Below are positions 8,770 to 17,444 of a stretch of 46,350 nt of DNA, piece by piece (within the stretch, counting starts at the first letter, position 1; each line of letters begins with the position of its first letter). Below the pieces are notes generated by a model. The model was not told the DNA's origin and did not search any database. It saw only the letters and a list, made by a program, of their open reading frames with translations. The position numbers and the translations under genes were made by a program. The DNA is from Paenibacillus dendritiformis (lineage in GTDB: Bacteria; Bacillota; Bacilli; Paenibacillales; Paenibacillaceae), in NCBI RefSeq assembly GCF_015845845.1, contig NZ_LDIG01000237.1:1-46350 (forward strand), given 5' to 3'.

Positions 8770-8803
8770 CCCGCAGACAGCCGTTCCGGTCTGTCCGCAG
8801 GCT
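8770..8803 (-). terminator. Terminator-like hairpin after histidine kinase gene
   Basis: The minus strand forms GCCTGCGGACAGA...CTGTCTGCGGGC with a nine-base loop directly downstream of the kinase stop codon. The following T content is low, so it may attenuate rather than fully stop transcription before the ABC genes. Confidence 0.55.
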
Positions 8804-8807
8804 AAGA

Positions 8808-9749
8808 TCAATAGGTGAGAGCGCGCAGCCGAATCGTGAAGACGGTCTTCTCATACGGCTTGCTGTCCAGATGAATGGTGCCGCCCATATGCTCCACGAG
8901 CCGCTTCGTAATCGTCAGGCCGAGCCCGCTGCCTTCGAATGATTTGTTCCGTGAATCCTCCATCGTATACATCCGTTCAAATACCCGATCGCGATGCAGC
9001 TCCTGAATGCCTTTGCCTCTGTCCCACACATCGATCAAAATGAAGCCTTCCTCCTCGCGGGTCCGGATGCCGATCGCCTGGCCGTCGCCGCCATGATGGA
9101 TGGCGTTCGAGATAAGATTGTTCAGAATGCGTTCCAGGGCCTCTTCGTTCGCGTGCGCATACATCGGTGTCTCCGGGATTCCGATATCCACCTCGAAGCC
9201 TCGCGAAGTCAGCGTATCATAGAACTGAAGCATGCTCTTCCGGCATGCCTCATTGATATCCAGCCGGGTCAGCGGCAGCTCCTTGTCTCCCGACTCCAGC
9301 TTCGCCAGATCGAAGAAGGTGCGGATCAGCTTCAGCACATCGTGCAGCTTCTCATTCACACGTTCCAAGAAGCGCTGCCGCTCTTCCGCAGGCATATCGG
9401 GATCCAGGCTCAGCGTCTCGATATAACCAAGGATGACGGTTAGCGGCGTCTTCAGATCATGGGAAATGTTCGACAGCATGCGGCGAATCGACTGCTCCGT
9501 GCGGTTGTATTGGGCCGTTACTTTCTGATTCTCGCTCAAGAGGCGGTTGATCTCAATCAGAATCGGCCGCAGCTCGGGATCGCTCGTGACGACCAGCAGC
9601 TTCTCGCGTGTCGGCTCGGTCAATATGAGATGCAGCTTCGAATGGATATAAGCGAGCTTGGCGCTTCGAACCCGCCGCGCCCGCCACTGCAGCAAGAGGA
9701 GAAGGAGCAGAATGGCAATCAGTGCGCCGTACACGAGATGGATGATCAT
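8808..9749 (-). CDS. Sensor histidine kinase
   Basis: About 313 residues. A single N-terminal membrane helix (LVYGALIAILLLLLLLQW) leads directly into a cytoplasmic linker. The HisKA domain has the phospho-acceptor His in SNISHDLKTPLTVILGY, and the HATPase_c domain has an N box (NNLISNAIHHGG), G1 (DRGKGI) and G2 (GSGLGLTI). There is no extracellular sensing domain, as in intramembrane-sensing kinases tied to peptide-antibiotic exporters. The frame is open to 9887, inside the regulator gene, but the ATG at 9749, one base after the regulator stop, has GGGAAGG in front and is the likely start. It pairs with the adjacent response regulator. Confidence 0.87.
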   Translation of the reverse strand: MIIHLVYGALIAILLLLLLLQWRARRVRSAKLAYIHSKLHLILTEPTREKLLVVTSDPELRPILIEINRLLSENQKVTAQYNRTEQSIRRMLSNISHDLKTPLTVILGYIETLSLDPDMPAEERQRFLERVNEKLHDVLKLIRTFFDLAKLESGDKELPLTRLDINEACRKSMLQFYDTLTSRGFEVDIGIPETPMYAHANEEALERILNNLISNAIHHGGDGQAIGIRTREEEGFILIDVWDRGKGIQELHRDRVFERMYTMEDSRNKSFEGSGLGLTITKRLVEHMGGTIHLDSKPYEKTVFTIRLRALTY

Positions 9750-9750
9750 C

Positions 9751-10449
9751 TTACTTCCCTTCCCACTTGTAACCGATGCCCCATAGGGTCGTAATATAGA
9801 CCGGATGGGAAGGATCGTCTTCAATCTTCTCCCGCAATCGGCGGATATGGACATTAATGACATTCTCGTCGCCCAAATAGTCGTCACCCCAGACGAAGCC
9901 GTAGATCTGGGCCTTCGTAAATACCCGGTTCGGATTCGTCATGAATAGCTTCAGCAGCTCGAACTCGGTCGAGGTCAGCTTAATCTCCCGATCCTGCTTG
10001 GTGGCGCGGTAGCCGTCTACATACAGGCTGAGCGGGCCATAAGTGATAACGCGCTCCTCAGGTTCGGCCGGCCGCGCATATTCGGTGGCGCGCCGGATAG
10101 ACGCCTTCACCCGGGCCGACAGCTCGATCAAGGAGAACGGCTTGGCCACATAATCATCTGCGCCGAAGCCAAGCCCCAACGCTTTGTCCACGTCGCCGTC
10201 CTTCGCCGACATGATCAGGATCGGAACCGAGCTTCGCTCCCGCATCCGCTTGATCACTTCGAAGCCGTCGAGCTTCGGCATCATCAGATCCACGATGACG
10301 ATATCATAGGAACGCTGGCCGAAGAGGGTCAGGCCTTCCTCCCCATTGCCCGCCGCCGTGACGGCGAACCCTTCCTTCGTCAAATGATCGCCCACCATCT
10401 CCACGATGCCGGGATCGTCTTCAATCAGCAAAATATGCTGCTTCATCAT
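9751..10449 (-). CDS. OmpR-family response regulator
   Basis: About 232 residues. The receiver domain has acidic residues IEDD, the phospho-acceptor Asp in VIVDLMMPK, the conserved Ser in LIMSAKD and the Lys in VAKPFS. The C-terminal winged helix (Trans_reg_C) has LTSTEFELLKLF and VNVHIRRLREKIE. AAGGTG precedes the start. It is the first gene of the two-component pair, and its probable target is the ABC exporter downstream (palindrome at 8747-8760). Confidence 0.92.
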   Translation of the reverse strand: MMKQHILLIEDDPGIVEMVGDHLTKEGFAVTAAGNGEEGLTLFGQRSYDIVIVDLMMPKLDGFEVIKRMRERSSVPILIMSAKDGDVDKALGLGFGADDYVAKPFSLIELSARVKASIRRATEYARPAEPEERVITYGPLSLYVDGYRATKQDREIKLTSTEFELLKLFMTNPNRVFTKAQIYGFVWGDDYLGDENVINVHIRRLREKIEDDPSHPVYITTLWGIGYKWEGK

Positions 10450-10474
10450 CTCACACCTTCACTGTTGTGTTGCG

Positions 10475-11161
10475 TTACGGCTTGCGTTGCGGCGTGGCTG
10501 CCGGATGCCCTGGATTACCGTTCTGCCAAGCCGCCGTCCCAGGCAGGCAGACCATGCAATACTGCTTCAGGTCGCTGTTCCGCAGCCGGATCGTATCCAC
10601 GACCGTGAAGCCGTAATGCTCATACAGCCCGACATTGCGCGGATTTTGCGTCTCCAGGGTACAGGCGATTCCCTGTTCGCGGCATTCAGCCAGCAGCGGG
10701 GACACCATCTTCCGCACCCAGCCCTGGCCCCGGTATTGCGGCTGTACCACGAGCATATCGAGATGCAGATAAGGCTGGTCGCCCAATGAGGCCAGCCAGG
10801 CCGAACTCATGCTGCGCAGGCCCGACAAGCCGCGCAGGAAGCGGGCGGGACTGATGTAACGGCACATGCGCAGCGACTTCGCGACGGCCCGGGCAACGCC
10901 CCATGCATATCTCAAGCGGGAAGCCCAAGAGGCTCTCATCCTCTCCGAGCGGAAGATGAGCGCGACGGCCTCCATCTTCTCGGATGTCGCATACAATCCG
11001 CCGTAATCATACAGCAATTCGATATAATGTCGGAAAAACAGCTTCAACACTTCCACGCGGGTGGACGGATCGGGCAGCAAATGCACATACAATCCGTCTT
11101 CCTTGAAGCCTTCGGCCATGACCGCGGCCGCGGCTTCCATATGCTTGCGTTCCAAGAGCAA
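10475..11161 (-). CDS. GNAT-family N-acetyltransferase
   Basis: About 228 residues. Acetyl-CoA-dependent acyltransferase fold: LHLDMLVVQPQYRGQGWVRK holds the Q/RxxGxG/A pyrophosphate loop, and NVGLYEHYGF is the typical C-terminal motif. The acceptor is unknown. The start is awkward. A TTG at 11161 gives a family-like N-terminus (LLERKHMEAAAAVMAEGF) but has no clear ribosome binding site, and the first ATG in frame is at 11140. GGAGGAG near 11200 is followed by no standard start codon in frame. A SigA-like promoter lies upstream at 11245-11273. The last 25 residues are a Pro/Gly-rich tail. Confidence 0.75.
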   Translation of the reverse strand: MLLERKHMEAAAAVMAEGFKEDGLYVHLLPDPSTRVEVLKLFFRHYIELLYDYGGLYATSEKMEAVALIFRSERMRASWASRLRYAWGVARAVAKSLRMCRYISPARFLRGLSGLRSMSSAWLASLGDQPYLHLDMLVVQPQYRGQGWVRKMVSPLLAECREQGIACTLETQNPRNVGLYEHYGFTVVDTIRLRNSDLKQYCMVCLPGTAAWQNGNPGHPAATPQRKP

Positions 11162-11244
11162 CAGCTTGGCACTACAAATAGTTCCACCCCGAATCTTCGA
11201 ATATGGCTCCTCCGCCGGCTTGCGGCGCCGGAGCTTCTCCTGTC

Positions 11245-11273
11245 ATCGTACTGCGCCGGGGGAGCCGCGTCAA
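11245..11273 (-). promoter_or_regulatory. SigA-type promoter for GNAT gene
   Basis: Minus strand TTGACG (11268-11273), 17-bp spacer, TACGAT (11245-11250). The transcript would start near 11238 and carry a leader of about 75 bases to the TTG start. Confidence 0.55.
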
Positions 11274-11490
11274 TTGTTGCCGGTGCGGCTCGAACGGATT
11301 CGCCCAACCCCCGAGACGGCGCCGTTCCGTGTTCCGGAACGAGCAACAAGCCGCCAGGATTCCCTGATGGCCGCTTACAGTCCGATCTGGACAAACAAAT
11401 TGTGGGCGGTATGGAACAGTTCGGGCGCTCATAGCGATCCCGTCGCTTCCACATGCAGCCTGCGTTAAGAGGGATTTTATCAGACTTGCG
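11274..11490. other. Intergenic region without gene
   Basis: Between the GNAT promoter and the end of the LuxR-type gene. It contains a small hairpin (GTTCCG/CGGAAC around 11330-11346) and no credible ORF or terminator with a T-tract. Confidence 0.35.
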
Positions 11491-13231
11491 CTACGGCCCC
11501 CGCTCATCCAGCCAACCGAGCGTCTTCGCTACGGAGACGGCTTTCATGCGGCGATCGACCCCGAGCTTCTTGAACAGGTTTTTGATATGGGCCTTCACCG
11601 TCTCGGCCGACACCAGCAGTTCTTCGGCAATCTCCTTGTTCGACAGGCTGCGGGCCAGCAGGCTGAGCACTTCCCGCTCGCGGGCGGTCAGTTCCTCCAC
11701 CTTCGCCAGCCGCTGCAGCTCCTCCCGGGACGAAGGCGTGCCGCGTCCGTCCATTGACCAGATACAGGCAGCCTCGCACCTGCTCGTGCAGCCGAATCGG
11801 CAGCACCAGCACCGAGGCCGGACGGCCTTGCGCCGCTTCGGGCGGGCGTGTCGCCGGCCCATGCTGATCCGGCCCGCCGGAGCGCCTCTCGGTCTCGGTG
11901 CGCAGCAGCATCGGCTCGCCCGATTGAAGCGCAGCACGGATAAGCTCCTCCGGCACATCGCCGCACTCGCTCAGCGGACAGGGCCGGAATTCGCCACAGC
12001 CGCTTATCCCGTCCCTATCCGGATCTATCGCCGCTTCCACGTAGGGCTCGCCCTGGCGCAGGACGATGAGATGCCCCTGCCCCGCTCCGGCCTGCATCAC
12101 AATCGTGGCGAGCAGCTTCTCCGCCAGTCCCCGTCCCTCCCAGCCCTCCGCGAAGCTGTGGGATGACTGGACGACCGCCGCCAGATCCAGCGTCTGCGGA
12201 TAGCCGCCGCTGTCGTCCCCCGCCAACGGTCCGGTCAAGCCGAATAACGGAGCGTCACCGGCCTGGCCAAGCGCAGGGTGCGGCAGGATAGGCCCCGGAT
12301 CGTCAGGGTAGAGCGCTGTCACCGATAGCTGCCGCGCTGGCGCAGTCTGATCCCGCAACGTTCCCTCCGGCAGATCCAATGCGTGGCGGTTCCGCCGCCC
12401 CTCCAGGCATTCCTCGAGCGCGACGCGCAACGTGCGCGCATCCGGATAGCGCGCTTCCGGGTCCTTCTCCAGCAGCCTCATCACGATCTCCGCCAGTTCC
12501 GGCGGCAGTTCCGGCCTCCGTTCGGTTAACGGCACGGGGCGCCGCGCCATATGCGCATGCGACCAGACAAGCGCGTTGTCCGCCTCGAACGGCAGCTCTC
12601 CTGCCAGCAGCTCATACCAGGTCACGCCCAGGGAGTACAGATCCGAATACGGGCCGAGGTCGCAGCTCATGCGCCCGGTCTGCTCCGGTGACATATAGAT
12701 CGGATTGCCCTCCAGCAGAGGGCGCTTCATCGGCTGCCCCTCGCCCTGCTGCAAGAACAAGGCATACCCGAAGCCGGTCACATAGATTCGCTTCGTCACC
12801 ATTTGCACGAGGATCGTATCGGGCTTGAGATTGAGATGGAGCACCTGCTGCTGGTGGAGCGCCTCGATCATCCGGCACATGCCGATGCCGAGCTCCAGGA
12901 ACTCGTTGCACGATACGGATTGCATCTCGAAGTAGCGCCGCAAGGTTACCCCGTTCACCGGCTCATACTCCAGAATCAGGGCGTGGCCATGCGGCACGAC
13001 CGCGACCGGCCGCAGGATGCCGTCGATATGTACGCGAGCGGTGCCTTCGTATTCATGCAGCAGCTTCGCGTTCTCGATGATGGTGCGGCTGCCTTCCTTC
13101 ACCACCTTGAGCAGGGCAGGCCGTTCCTGCTTCAGCGCATAGGCGTAACAGACGTACAGGAAGGGATCTTCATATATGATTTTGTCCACTTCATATCCGG
13201 GAAGGGTGAGGCCGTTCGTCATTGCATTCAT
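11491..13231 (-). pseudogene. Pseudokinase-GAF-LuxR regulator, frameshifted
   Basis: The gene starts at ATG 13231 (GAGGGA upstream; a TTG at 13261 is possible). Residues 10-270 are a Ser/Thr kinase fold. The VAIK-type Lys is kept (LLKVV, K42), but the catalytic loop reads HLNLKPDT (Asp to Asn, N134) and DFG reads GFG (G153). There is also no Gly-rich loop, so it should be catalytically dead. A GAF domain follows at about 360-520 and a LuxR helix-turn-helix (LTAREREVLSLL, NKEIAEELLVSAETVKAHI) at the end. The HTH lies in another frame. HAFVP continues naturally into EELQRLA only if one base is removed from the CCCGGG at 11724-11729. In related giant regulators an AAA ATPase and helical repeats separate kinase and GAF, and these are absent here. 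The frameshift could be mutation, sequencing error or slippage. Confidence 0.8.
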
Positions 13232-13340
13232 GGAGATTCCCTCGAATTCTCTCGATTCCAAGCGATTAAATTTCTTCTTTTCATTATAACGAAAGATCGC
13301 CGAGAGGAACGATGAAAAAGTAGTTTACTCGAAAAGAGTC

Positions 13341-13368
13341 TTTACATTCGGGCCGGTCCCGGTATAAT
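13341..13368 (+). promoter_or_regulatory. SigA promoter of the thiamine-precursor transport operon
   Basis: TTTACA (13341-13346), 16-bp spacer, TATAAT (13363-13368), directly upstream of the TPP riboswitch. Confidence 0.8.
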
Positions 13369-13406
13369 GGGAAGCGTAAAAGAGGCAATGCCAACCGCAT
13401 ATTCGT

Positions 13407-13497
13407 GAACACTAGGGGTGCTTGCTTGCAGGCTGAGAGACGGCGGATCGCTGTTAACCCTTATAACCCGAACTAGATAATACTAGCGTGGGGAAGT
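13407..13497 (+). ncRNA. TPP riboswitch (THI element)
   Basis: It contains the conserved blocks in order: ACTAGGGGTGC, GCTGAGAG, AACCC, GAACTAGATAATACTAGCG and GGGGAAGTG. It is followed at 13570-13598 by an intrinsic terminator and then by ykoF, so thiamine pyrophosphate is expected to shut the operon off by premature termination. Confidence 0.95.
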
Positions 13498-13569
13498 GTA
13501 GGTAGATTACGATGATTCGCGCTCGCCGAAGGAGGCTTTCCTTCATGGCAGCCGTTCTTCCGTATGGCG

Positions 13570-13598
13570 AACCGCACTTCCCGGAGGTGCGGTTTTTT
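13570..13598 (+). terminator. Riboswitch expression-platform terminator
   Basis: Stem AACCGCAC/GTGCGGTT with a 9-base loop running into T6, located between the TPP aptamer and ykoF. Confidence 0.85.
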
Positions 13599-13640
13599 GC
13601 TGTTTTTTACGATCATTCGCAGATACGGGAGGAATTCGCA

Positions 13641-14237
13641 ATGAAAAAAGCTATGTGCGGCACCGGCCAGATCGCCGGCTGCCGGTTTTCGCTCTATCCG
13701 ATGAGCGATCGGTTCGTGGAGTTGATTCTCGGGGCCTTGAAGGCGACGGACCTGTCCAAAGTATGGTCGAAGACGGATGAGGTAAGCACCTGCGTCCGCG
13801 GCAAGTCGGAGCATGTCTTCGACGTGGTGAAGTCGATCTTTCTCCACTGCGCCCAGTCCGGCGTCCATACCGTGCTGAATGCCACCTTCTCGATCGGATG
13901 CCCCGGCGATAGCGAGGCCGATTATTACATGACGGAGGACGCCCATCGCCTGAATGAAGAGCGCTCCCGCCTCATCGCGGTTCAGACCGATGCGCAGTTC
14001 TCGCTCTACCCGCTCGGCACGCCGGATTATATGGATACCATCTATGACATTATCGGTCTTGCCCGGGAGGAAGGCACCTTCACCAAGGGGGTGCATTATG
14101 CGAGCGGGCTGCAGGGCGACGCGCATGACGTGTTCGCCACGCTGGAGCACGCCTTCGAGCGGGCGAAGAAGAGCGACAGCACTCATATCGTGCTGACGGC
14201 GAATATTTCGGCGCACAGCCCGAGCCGGAAGTCATGA
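13641..14237 (+). CDS. ykoF: YkoF family thiamine/hydroxymethylpyrimidine-binding protein
   Basis: About 198 residues forming two ACT-like Ykof repeats: CGTGQIAGCRFSLYPMSDRF in the first half and AVQTDAQFSLYPLGTPDYMD in the second. YkoF binds thiamine and probably its pyrimidine moiety (HMP) in the cytoplasm, and accompanies the ykoEDC transporter. The frame is open upstream to 13512 across the terminator. The ATG at 13641 is chosen because GGGAGG lies at the right distance and the terminator must stay untranslated. First gene of the TPP-controlled operon. Confidence 0.92.
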   Translation: MKKAMCGTGQIAGCRFSLYPMSDRFVELILGALKATDLSKVWSKTDEVSTCVRGKSEHVFDVVKSIFLHCAQSGVHTVLNATFSIGCPGDSEADYYMTEDAHRLNEERSRLIAVQTDAQFSLYPLGTPDYMDTIYDIIGLAREEGTFTKGVHYASGLQGDAHDVFATLEHAFERAKKSDSTHIVLTANISAHSPSRKS

Positions 14238-14269
14238 ACGCGGGAAGCGGAAGGGAGAGCCATATACCG

Positions 14270-14842
14270 ATGCGACATTGGAAATTAAAAGATATCGTCA
14301 TGCTCAGCTCGCTGTCTGTCGTCTTTGCCGTTGTTTATTTGCTGTTCTTCCAGGTGGGCAATGTTCTGGTCGGCTTCATGGGGCCAATGGGCTATGAGGT
14401 CATCTTCGGCATCTGGTTCATCGTGTCGATCATTGCCGCCACGATTCTGCGCAAGCCGGGTGCCGCCGTCATCTCGGAGACGGTGGCCGGCGTCGTCGAG
14501 GTGCTGATCGGCAACGCCGTCGGGCCGATCCTGATCGTGTCCGCCCTCATTCAAGGGCTGGGTGCCGAAGCGGCCTTCGCTGCCACCCGCTACCGCAGCT
14601 ACAGCCTGAAGACGCTGATGCTGGCAGGGGTCGGGGCGGCCCTGTTCAGCTTCGCGTGGGGTTACTTCCGCAGCGGCTTCGGCGCGTACTCCGCCGGCCT
14701 CGTCATCGCGATGCTAGCCGTCCGCTGCGTCAGCGGGGCGCTCATCGCGGGGCTGCTCGGCCACGGGATCGCCCAGTCGCTGAAGCGGACCGGCGTGCTG
14801 CGCAGCTATCCGATCGCGAAGGAAGGCACCCGCGCCGCATGA
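14270..14842 (+). CDS. ykoE: YkoE, ECF transporter substrate-binding membrane subunit
   Basis: About 190 residues with five to six membrane helices (for example IVMLSSLSVVFAVVYLLFF and IWFIVSIIAATILRKPGAA). Its conserved start MRHWKLKDIV matches Bacillus YkoE. An in-frame ATG at 14234 overlaps the ykoF stop (ATGA) and would add 12 residues. The ATG at 14270 gives the family-like N-terminus, with GGGAG about 13 bases upstream. It is the S component that recognises the thiamine precursor (HMP) and docks on YkoC/YkoD. Confidence 0.88.
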   Translation: MRHWKLKDIVMLSSLSVVFAVVYLLFFQVGNVLVGFMGPMGYEVIFGIWFIVSIIAATILRKPGAAVISETVAGVVEVLIGNAVGPILIVSALIQGLGAEAAFAATRYRSYSLKTLMLAGVGAALFSFAWGYFRSGFGAYSAGLVIAMLAVRCVSGALIAGLLGHGIAQSLKRTGVLRSYPIAKEGTRAA

Positions 14843-16626
14843 GCCGCGTGAATGAGAGCCGCGTGAATGAGCGCGTGGCGGCGATCGAGGCCGAGGGGCT
14901 GACGCTCGCCCTCGAGGCGGGCGCGGACCCGATCCTGTCCGGCATCGACGTCCGCATCGGTGACGGCGAGACGGTGCTGCTGCTCGGGCCGAGCGGCTGC
15001 GGCAAGAGTTCGCTTGCCCTCTGCCTGGCCGGGCTGTACCCGCACGCCATCGACAGCGAGGTGCGTGGCCGGGTGCTCGTGTACGGGAAGCCGGTCGCCG
15101 AGCGGGCGGCGGGCGATGCCCCTTGGGTGGCCGGCATCGTGTTCCAGGACTTCGAGAGCCAATTCTGTCTGCTGCGGGTCGAGGAGGAGATCGCCTTCTG
15201 TCTGGAGAACCTCGGCTGTCCGCGGGAGGAGATGGACGGGCGTATCAGCGGGGCGCTGGCCGCGGTGGACCTGGCCGCCTGGCGCGCGGCCCCGATTCAC
15301 GAGCTGTCCGGCGGCATGAAGCAGCGGCTGGCGCTCGCCTGCGCCATCGCGATGGAGGCGCGCCTGCTCGTGCTCGACGAGCCGACGTCGAATCTTGACC
15401 CGGCGTCCCGCCGGCAGTTCGCGGCGCTCGTCCGCGATCTGGCCCGGTCGCGCGGTCTGGCCGTGCTCGTCATCGAGCATCAGCTCGACGAGTGGATCGG
15501 CCAGGCGGACCGGCTGCTCGTGATGGATGCCGCCGGCGCCATCGCTTACGACGGGCCGCCCGCCGCGTATTATGCCGGCGCGGTGCCGGAAGCGCCCGGC
15601 ATATGGCTGCCGGGCCCGCTCCGGCTGTACCGCGAGCTGCGGCGGCTTGTCCCGGGCGAAGAGCCGCCGGCGCTGGCTGCGGTCCTGACCGAGCCGGACC
15701 TCGCCGCGGAGCTGGCCCGGTGGAGCGAGGCGGGCCAGGAGCGCGCGCTGCAGGCGCTGACCGCGCCTTCGCCGTCCGGCAGCAGGCCTGCCGGAGACCA
15801 CGCCGGCGGCAAGCCTGCCCTTCTGCTGGAAGCGGAAGGCTTGCGCTTCCGGCGCGGCGGCCGCTCGGTGGCGGACGGCATCTCGCTGACGCTGCGCGCG
15901 GGAGAATGGGTCGCTATCGCCGGGCCGAACGGGGCGGGCAAATCGACGCTCGCCTCGCTGCTGGCCGGGCTGAACGAGCCGGAATCCGGAGCAGTCCGGC
16001 TGCAGGGGAAACCTCTCGGCGACTACACGGAGAAGGAGCTCCGGACCTGGATCGGCTACGTTTTCCAAAATCCGGAGCATCAATTCATTACCGATACGGT
16101 CGCCGATGAGCTTGCCTTCGGGTTGCGGGTGCAGGGCATCGCGCCGGCCGCGATCGAGCAGGCGGTTCAGGAAACGCTGCGCCGCCTGCGGCTGGAGAAT
16201 GCCGCCCAGGCGAGCCCGTTCTCGCTCAGCCAAGGCCAGAAGCGGCGGCTCAGCGTCGCTTCGGCGCTGACCGATGCGCAGAGGCTGCTCATCCTGGACG
16301 AGCCGACCTATGGCCAGGACGCCGATACGACCCGCGAGCTGATGGACATGCTCGGGGAACGGGTCCGGCGGGGGGATGCGGTCATCATGATTACGCATGA
16401 TATGGAGCTGGCGCACGCGTATGCGGACCGCATCATTGTCCTCCGGGACGGACGTGTCGCCTATGACGGCCCGCCCGCCACGCTCTGGTCGGACCATGCG
16501 GAGTTGGCGGCGGACTGCCAGCTGCTGCCCCCGCTCCGCTGCGCGGCAGCCGGCAGGCTGACCGAACTTATCACGAGCAGGAGGGAGAAGCATGCTGAAT
16601 TTGCAGGATTGGAATCCGAGCATTAA
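14839..16626 (+). CDS. ykoD: YkoD, double-ATPase ABC protein of ECF transporter
   Basis: About 595 residues with two fused ABC ATPase domains. Domain 1 has Walker A GPSGCGKSSL, signature LSGGMKQR and Walker B LLVLDEPTS. Domain 2, from about residue 325, has GPNGAGKSTL, signature LSQGQKRR and LLILDEPTY, plus the Q-loop of ECF ATPases (VFQNPEHQF). It energises the YkoE/YkoC transporter. ATGA overlap with ykoE. The N-terminus begins with a 15-bp tandem duplication (SRVNESRVNE) absent from the core fold. The upstream open frame to 14656 is in antiparallel overlap with ykoE and is rejected. Confidence 0.92.
   Translation: MSRVNESRVNERVAAIEAEGLTLALEAGADPILSGIDVRIGDGETVLLLGPSGCGKSSLALCLAGLYPHAIDSEVRGRVLVYGKPVAERAAGDAPWVAGIVFQDFESQFCLLRVEEEIAFCLENLGCPREEMDGRISGALAAVDLAAWRAAPIHELSGGMKQRLALACAIAMEARLLVLDEPTSNLDPASRRQFAALVRDLARSRGLAVLVIEHQLDEWIGQADRLLVMDAAGAIAYDGPPAAYYAGAVPEAPGIWLPGPLRLYRELRRLVPGEEPPALAAVLTEPDLAAELARWSEAGQERALQALTAPSPSGSRPAGDHAGGKPALLLEAEGLRFRRGGRSVADGISLTLRAGEWVAIAGPNGAGKSTLASLLAGLNEPESGAVRLQGKPLGDYTEKELRTWIGYVFQNPEHQFITDTVADELAFGLRVQGIAPAAIEQAVQETLRRLRLENAAQASPFSLSQGQKRRLSVASALTDAQRLLILDEPTYGQDADTTRELMDMLGERVRRGDAVIMITHDMELAHAYADRIIVLRDGRVAYDGPPATLWSDHAELAADCQLLPPLRCAAAGRLTELITSRREKHAEFAGLESEH
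14842..14871 (+). repeat. 15-bp tandem duplication at ykoD 5' end
   Basis: AGCCGCGTGAATGAG occurs twice head to tail and encodes SRVNE-SRVNE immediately after the start Met. It is in frame and therefore neutral to the ABC fold. Confidence 0.9.
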
Positions 16627-17380
16627 GGGCCTGGCGGTCATCATTGCCGTTATTCTGTTGTCGCTGACCCTTGATCCGATAACGCCGCTGCTGGCGCTAA
16701 TCTGGACCGCAGGGATGACGTTCGCGCTTGGCCGCGTGTCGTGGAAGAAATGGCTGCTCGGCTTCGCTCCGTTCCTGATCATGAGTATCGGATATGTATG
16801 GACGGCGATATTGCTTCCGCGCGCAGGAGCGGACGGGTCTTCTGACGTGGTATGGGAGTGGGGTGCCTTCTCGGTAACGGCGGCGGCGCTGCAACAAGCG
16901 CTCTCGCTCGGGCTGCGGGTGCTTATCTTCTCGGCGCTGTCGCTGCTCTTCATTCTGACGACAGACCCCGTCCGCTTCATGCTGAGCCTGATGCAGCAGT
17001 GCAGATTGTCCCCGAAGTGGGCATACGGCATCCTGGCAGGCTACCGCTTCCTCCCCTTCTTCCGGGAGGAGCTGCGGATTCTGCAGCATGCGCACCGCAT
17101 GCGCGGCGTGGAACGGGAACGCGGCTGGCGGGGCCGGCTGCGCGCCATGAAGCGGTACGCCATCCCGCTGCTGGCCTCCGCCATCCGCAAGTCGGAGCGC
17201 GTCGCCGTCGCCATGCTGTCCAAAGGATTTACCGGCAAGCGGGAGCGCCCCTATTACGTGCGCCTGCGGGTGACCTGGAAGGATTGGCTGCTCCTGCTGC
17301 TGTTGGTTGGGGGCATCTGCGGGTGCTATCTCTTGTCCTGGCAAATCGGCTCGGTGAGGCTCTATCGGGGGGAATTGTAA
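16592..17380 (+). CDS. ykoC: YkoC, ECF transporter T component
   Basis: About 262 residues. Four or more membrane helices and the EcfT coupling region (LSPKWAYGILAGYRFLPFFREELRI and MRGVERERG) transmit ATP hydrolysis in YkoD to substrate release by YkoE. It starts inside ykoD (35-base overlap), with AGGAGGGAG before the ATG. Last gene of the operon. No strong terminator is visible in the 64 bases before the convergent gene. Confidence 0.88.
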   Translation: MLNLQDWNPSIKGLAVIIAVILLSLTLDPITPLLALIWTAGMTFALGRVSWKKWLLGFAPFLIMSIGYVWTAILLPRAGADGSSDVVWEWGAFSVTAAALQQALSLGLRVLIFSALSLLFILTTDPVRFMLSLMQQCRLSPKWAYGILAGYRFLPFFREELRILQHAHRMRGVERERGWRGRLRAMKRYAIPLLASAIRKSERVAVAMLSKGFTGKRERPYYVRLRVTWKDWLLLLLLVGGICGCYLLSWQIGSVRLYRGEL

Positions 17381-17444
17381 TCGCTTCGCTGCGCACCCGC
17401 TTCTAGGGGCGCGGCGGCCCTTCCCTCATCAGCCGGCTTGCCGT

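Noticed and set aside
13512-13640. Upstream extension of ykoF to ATG 13512
   Set aside because: It would translate through the riboswitch terminator, and the ATG at 13641 has a GGGAGG site and a family-like N-terminus.
14806-17031. 741-codon minus-strand frame opposite ykoD/ykoC
   Set aside because: It is antisense to two well-supported ABC genes and has shadow-like composition with no motif.
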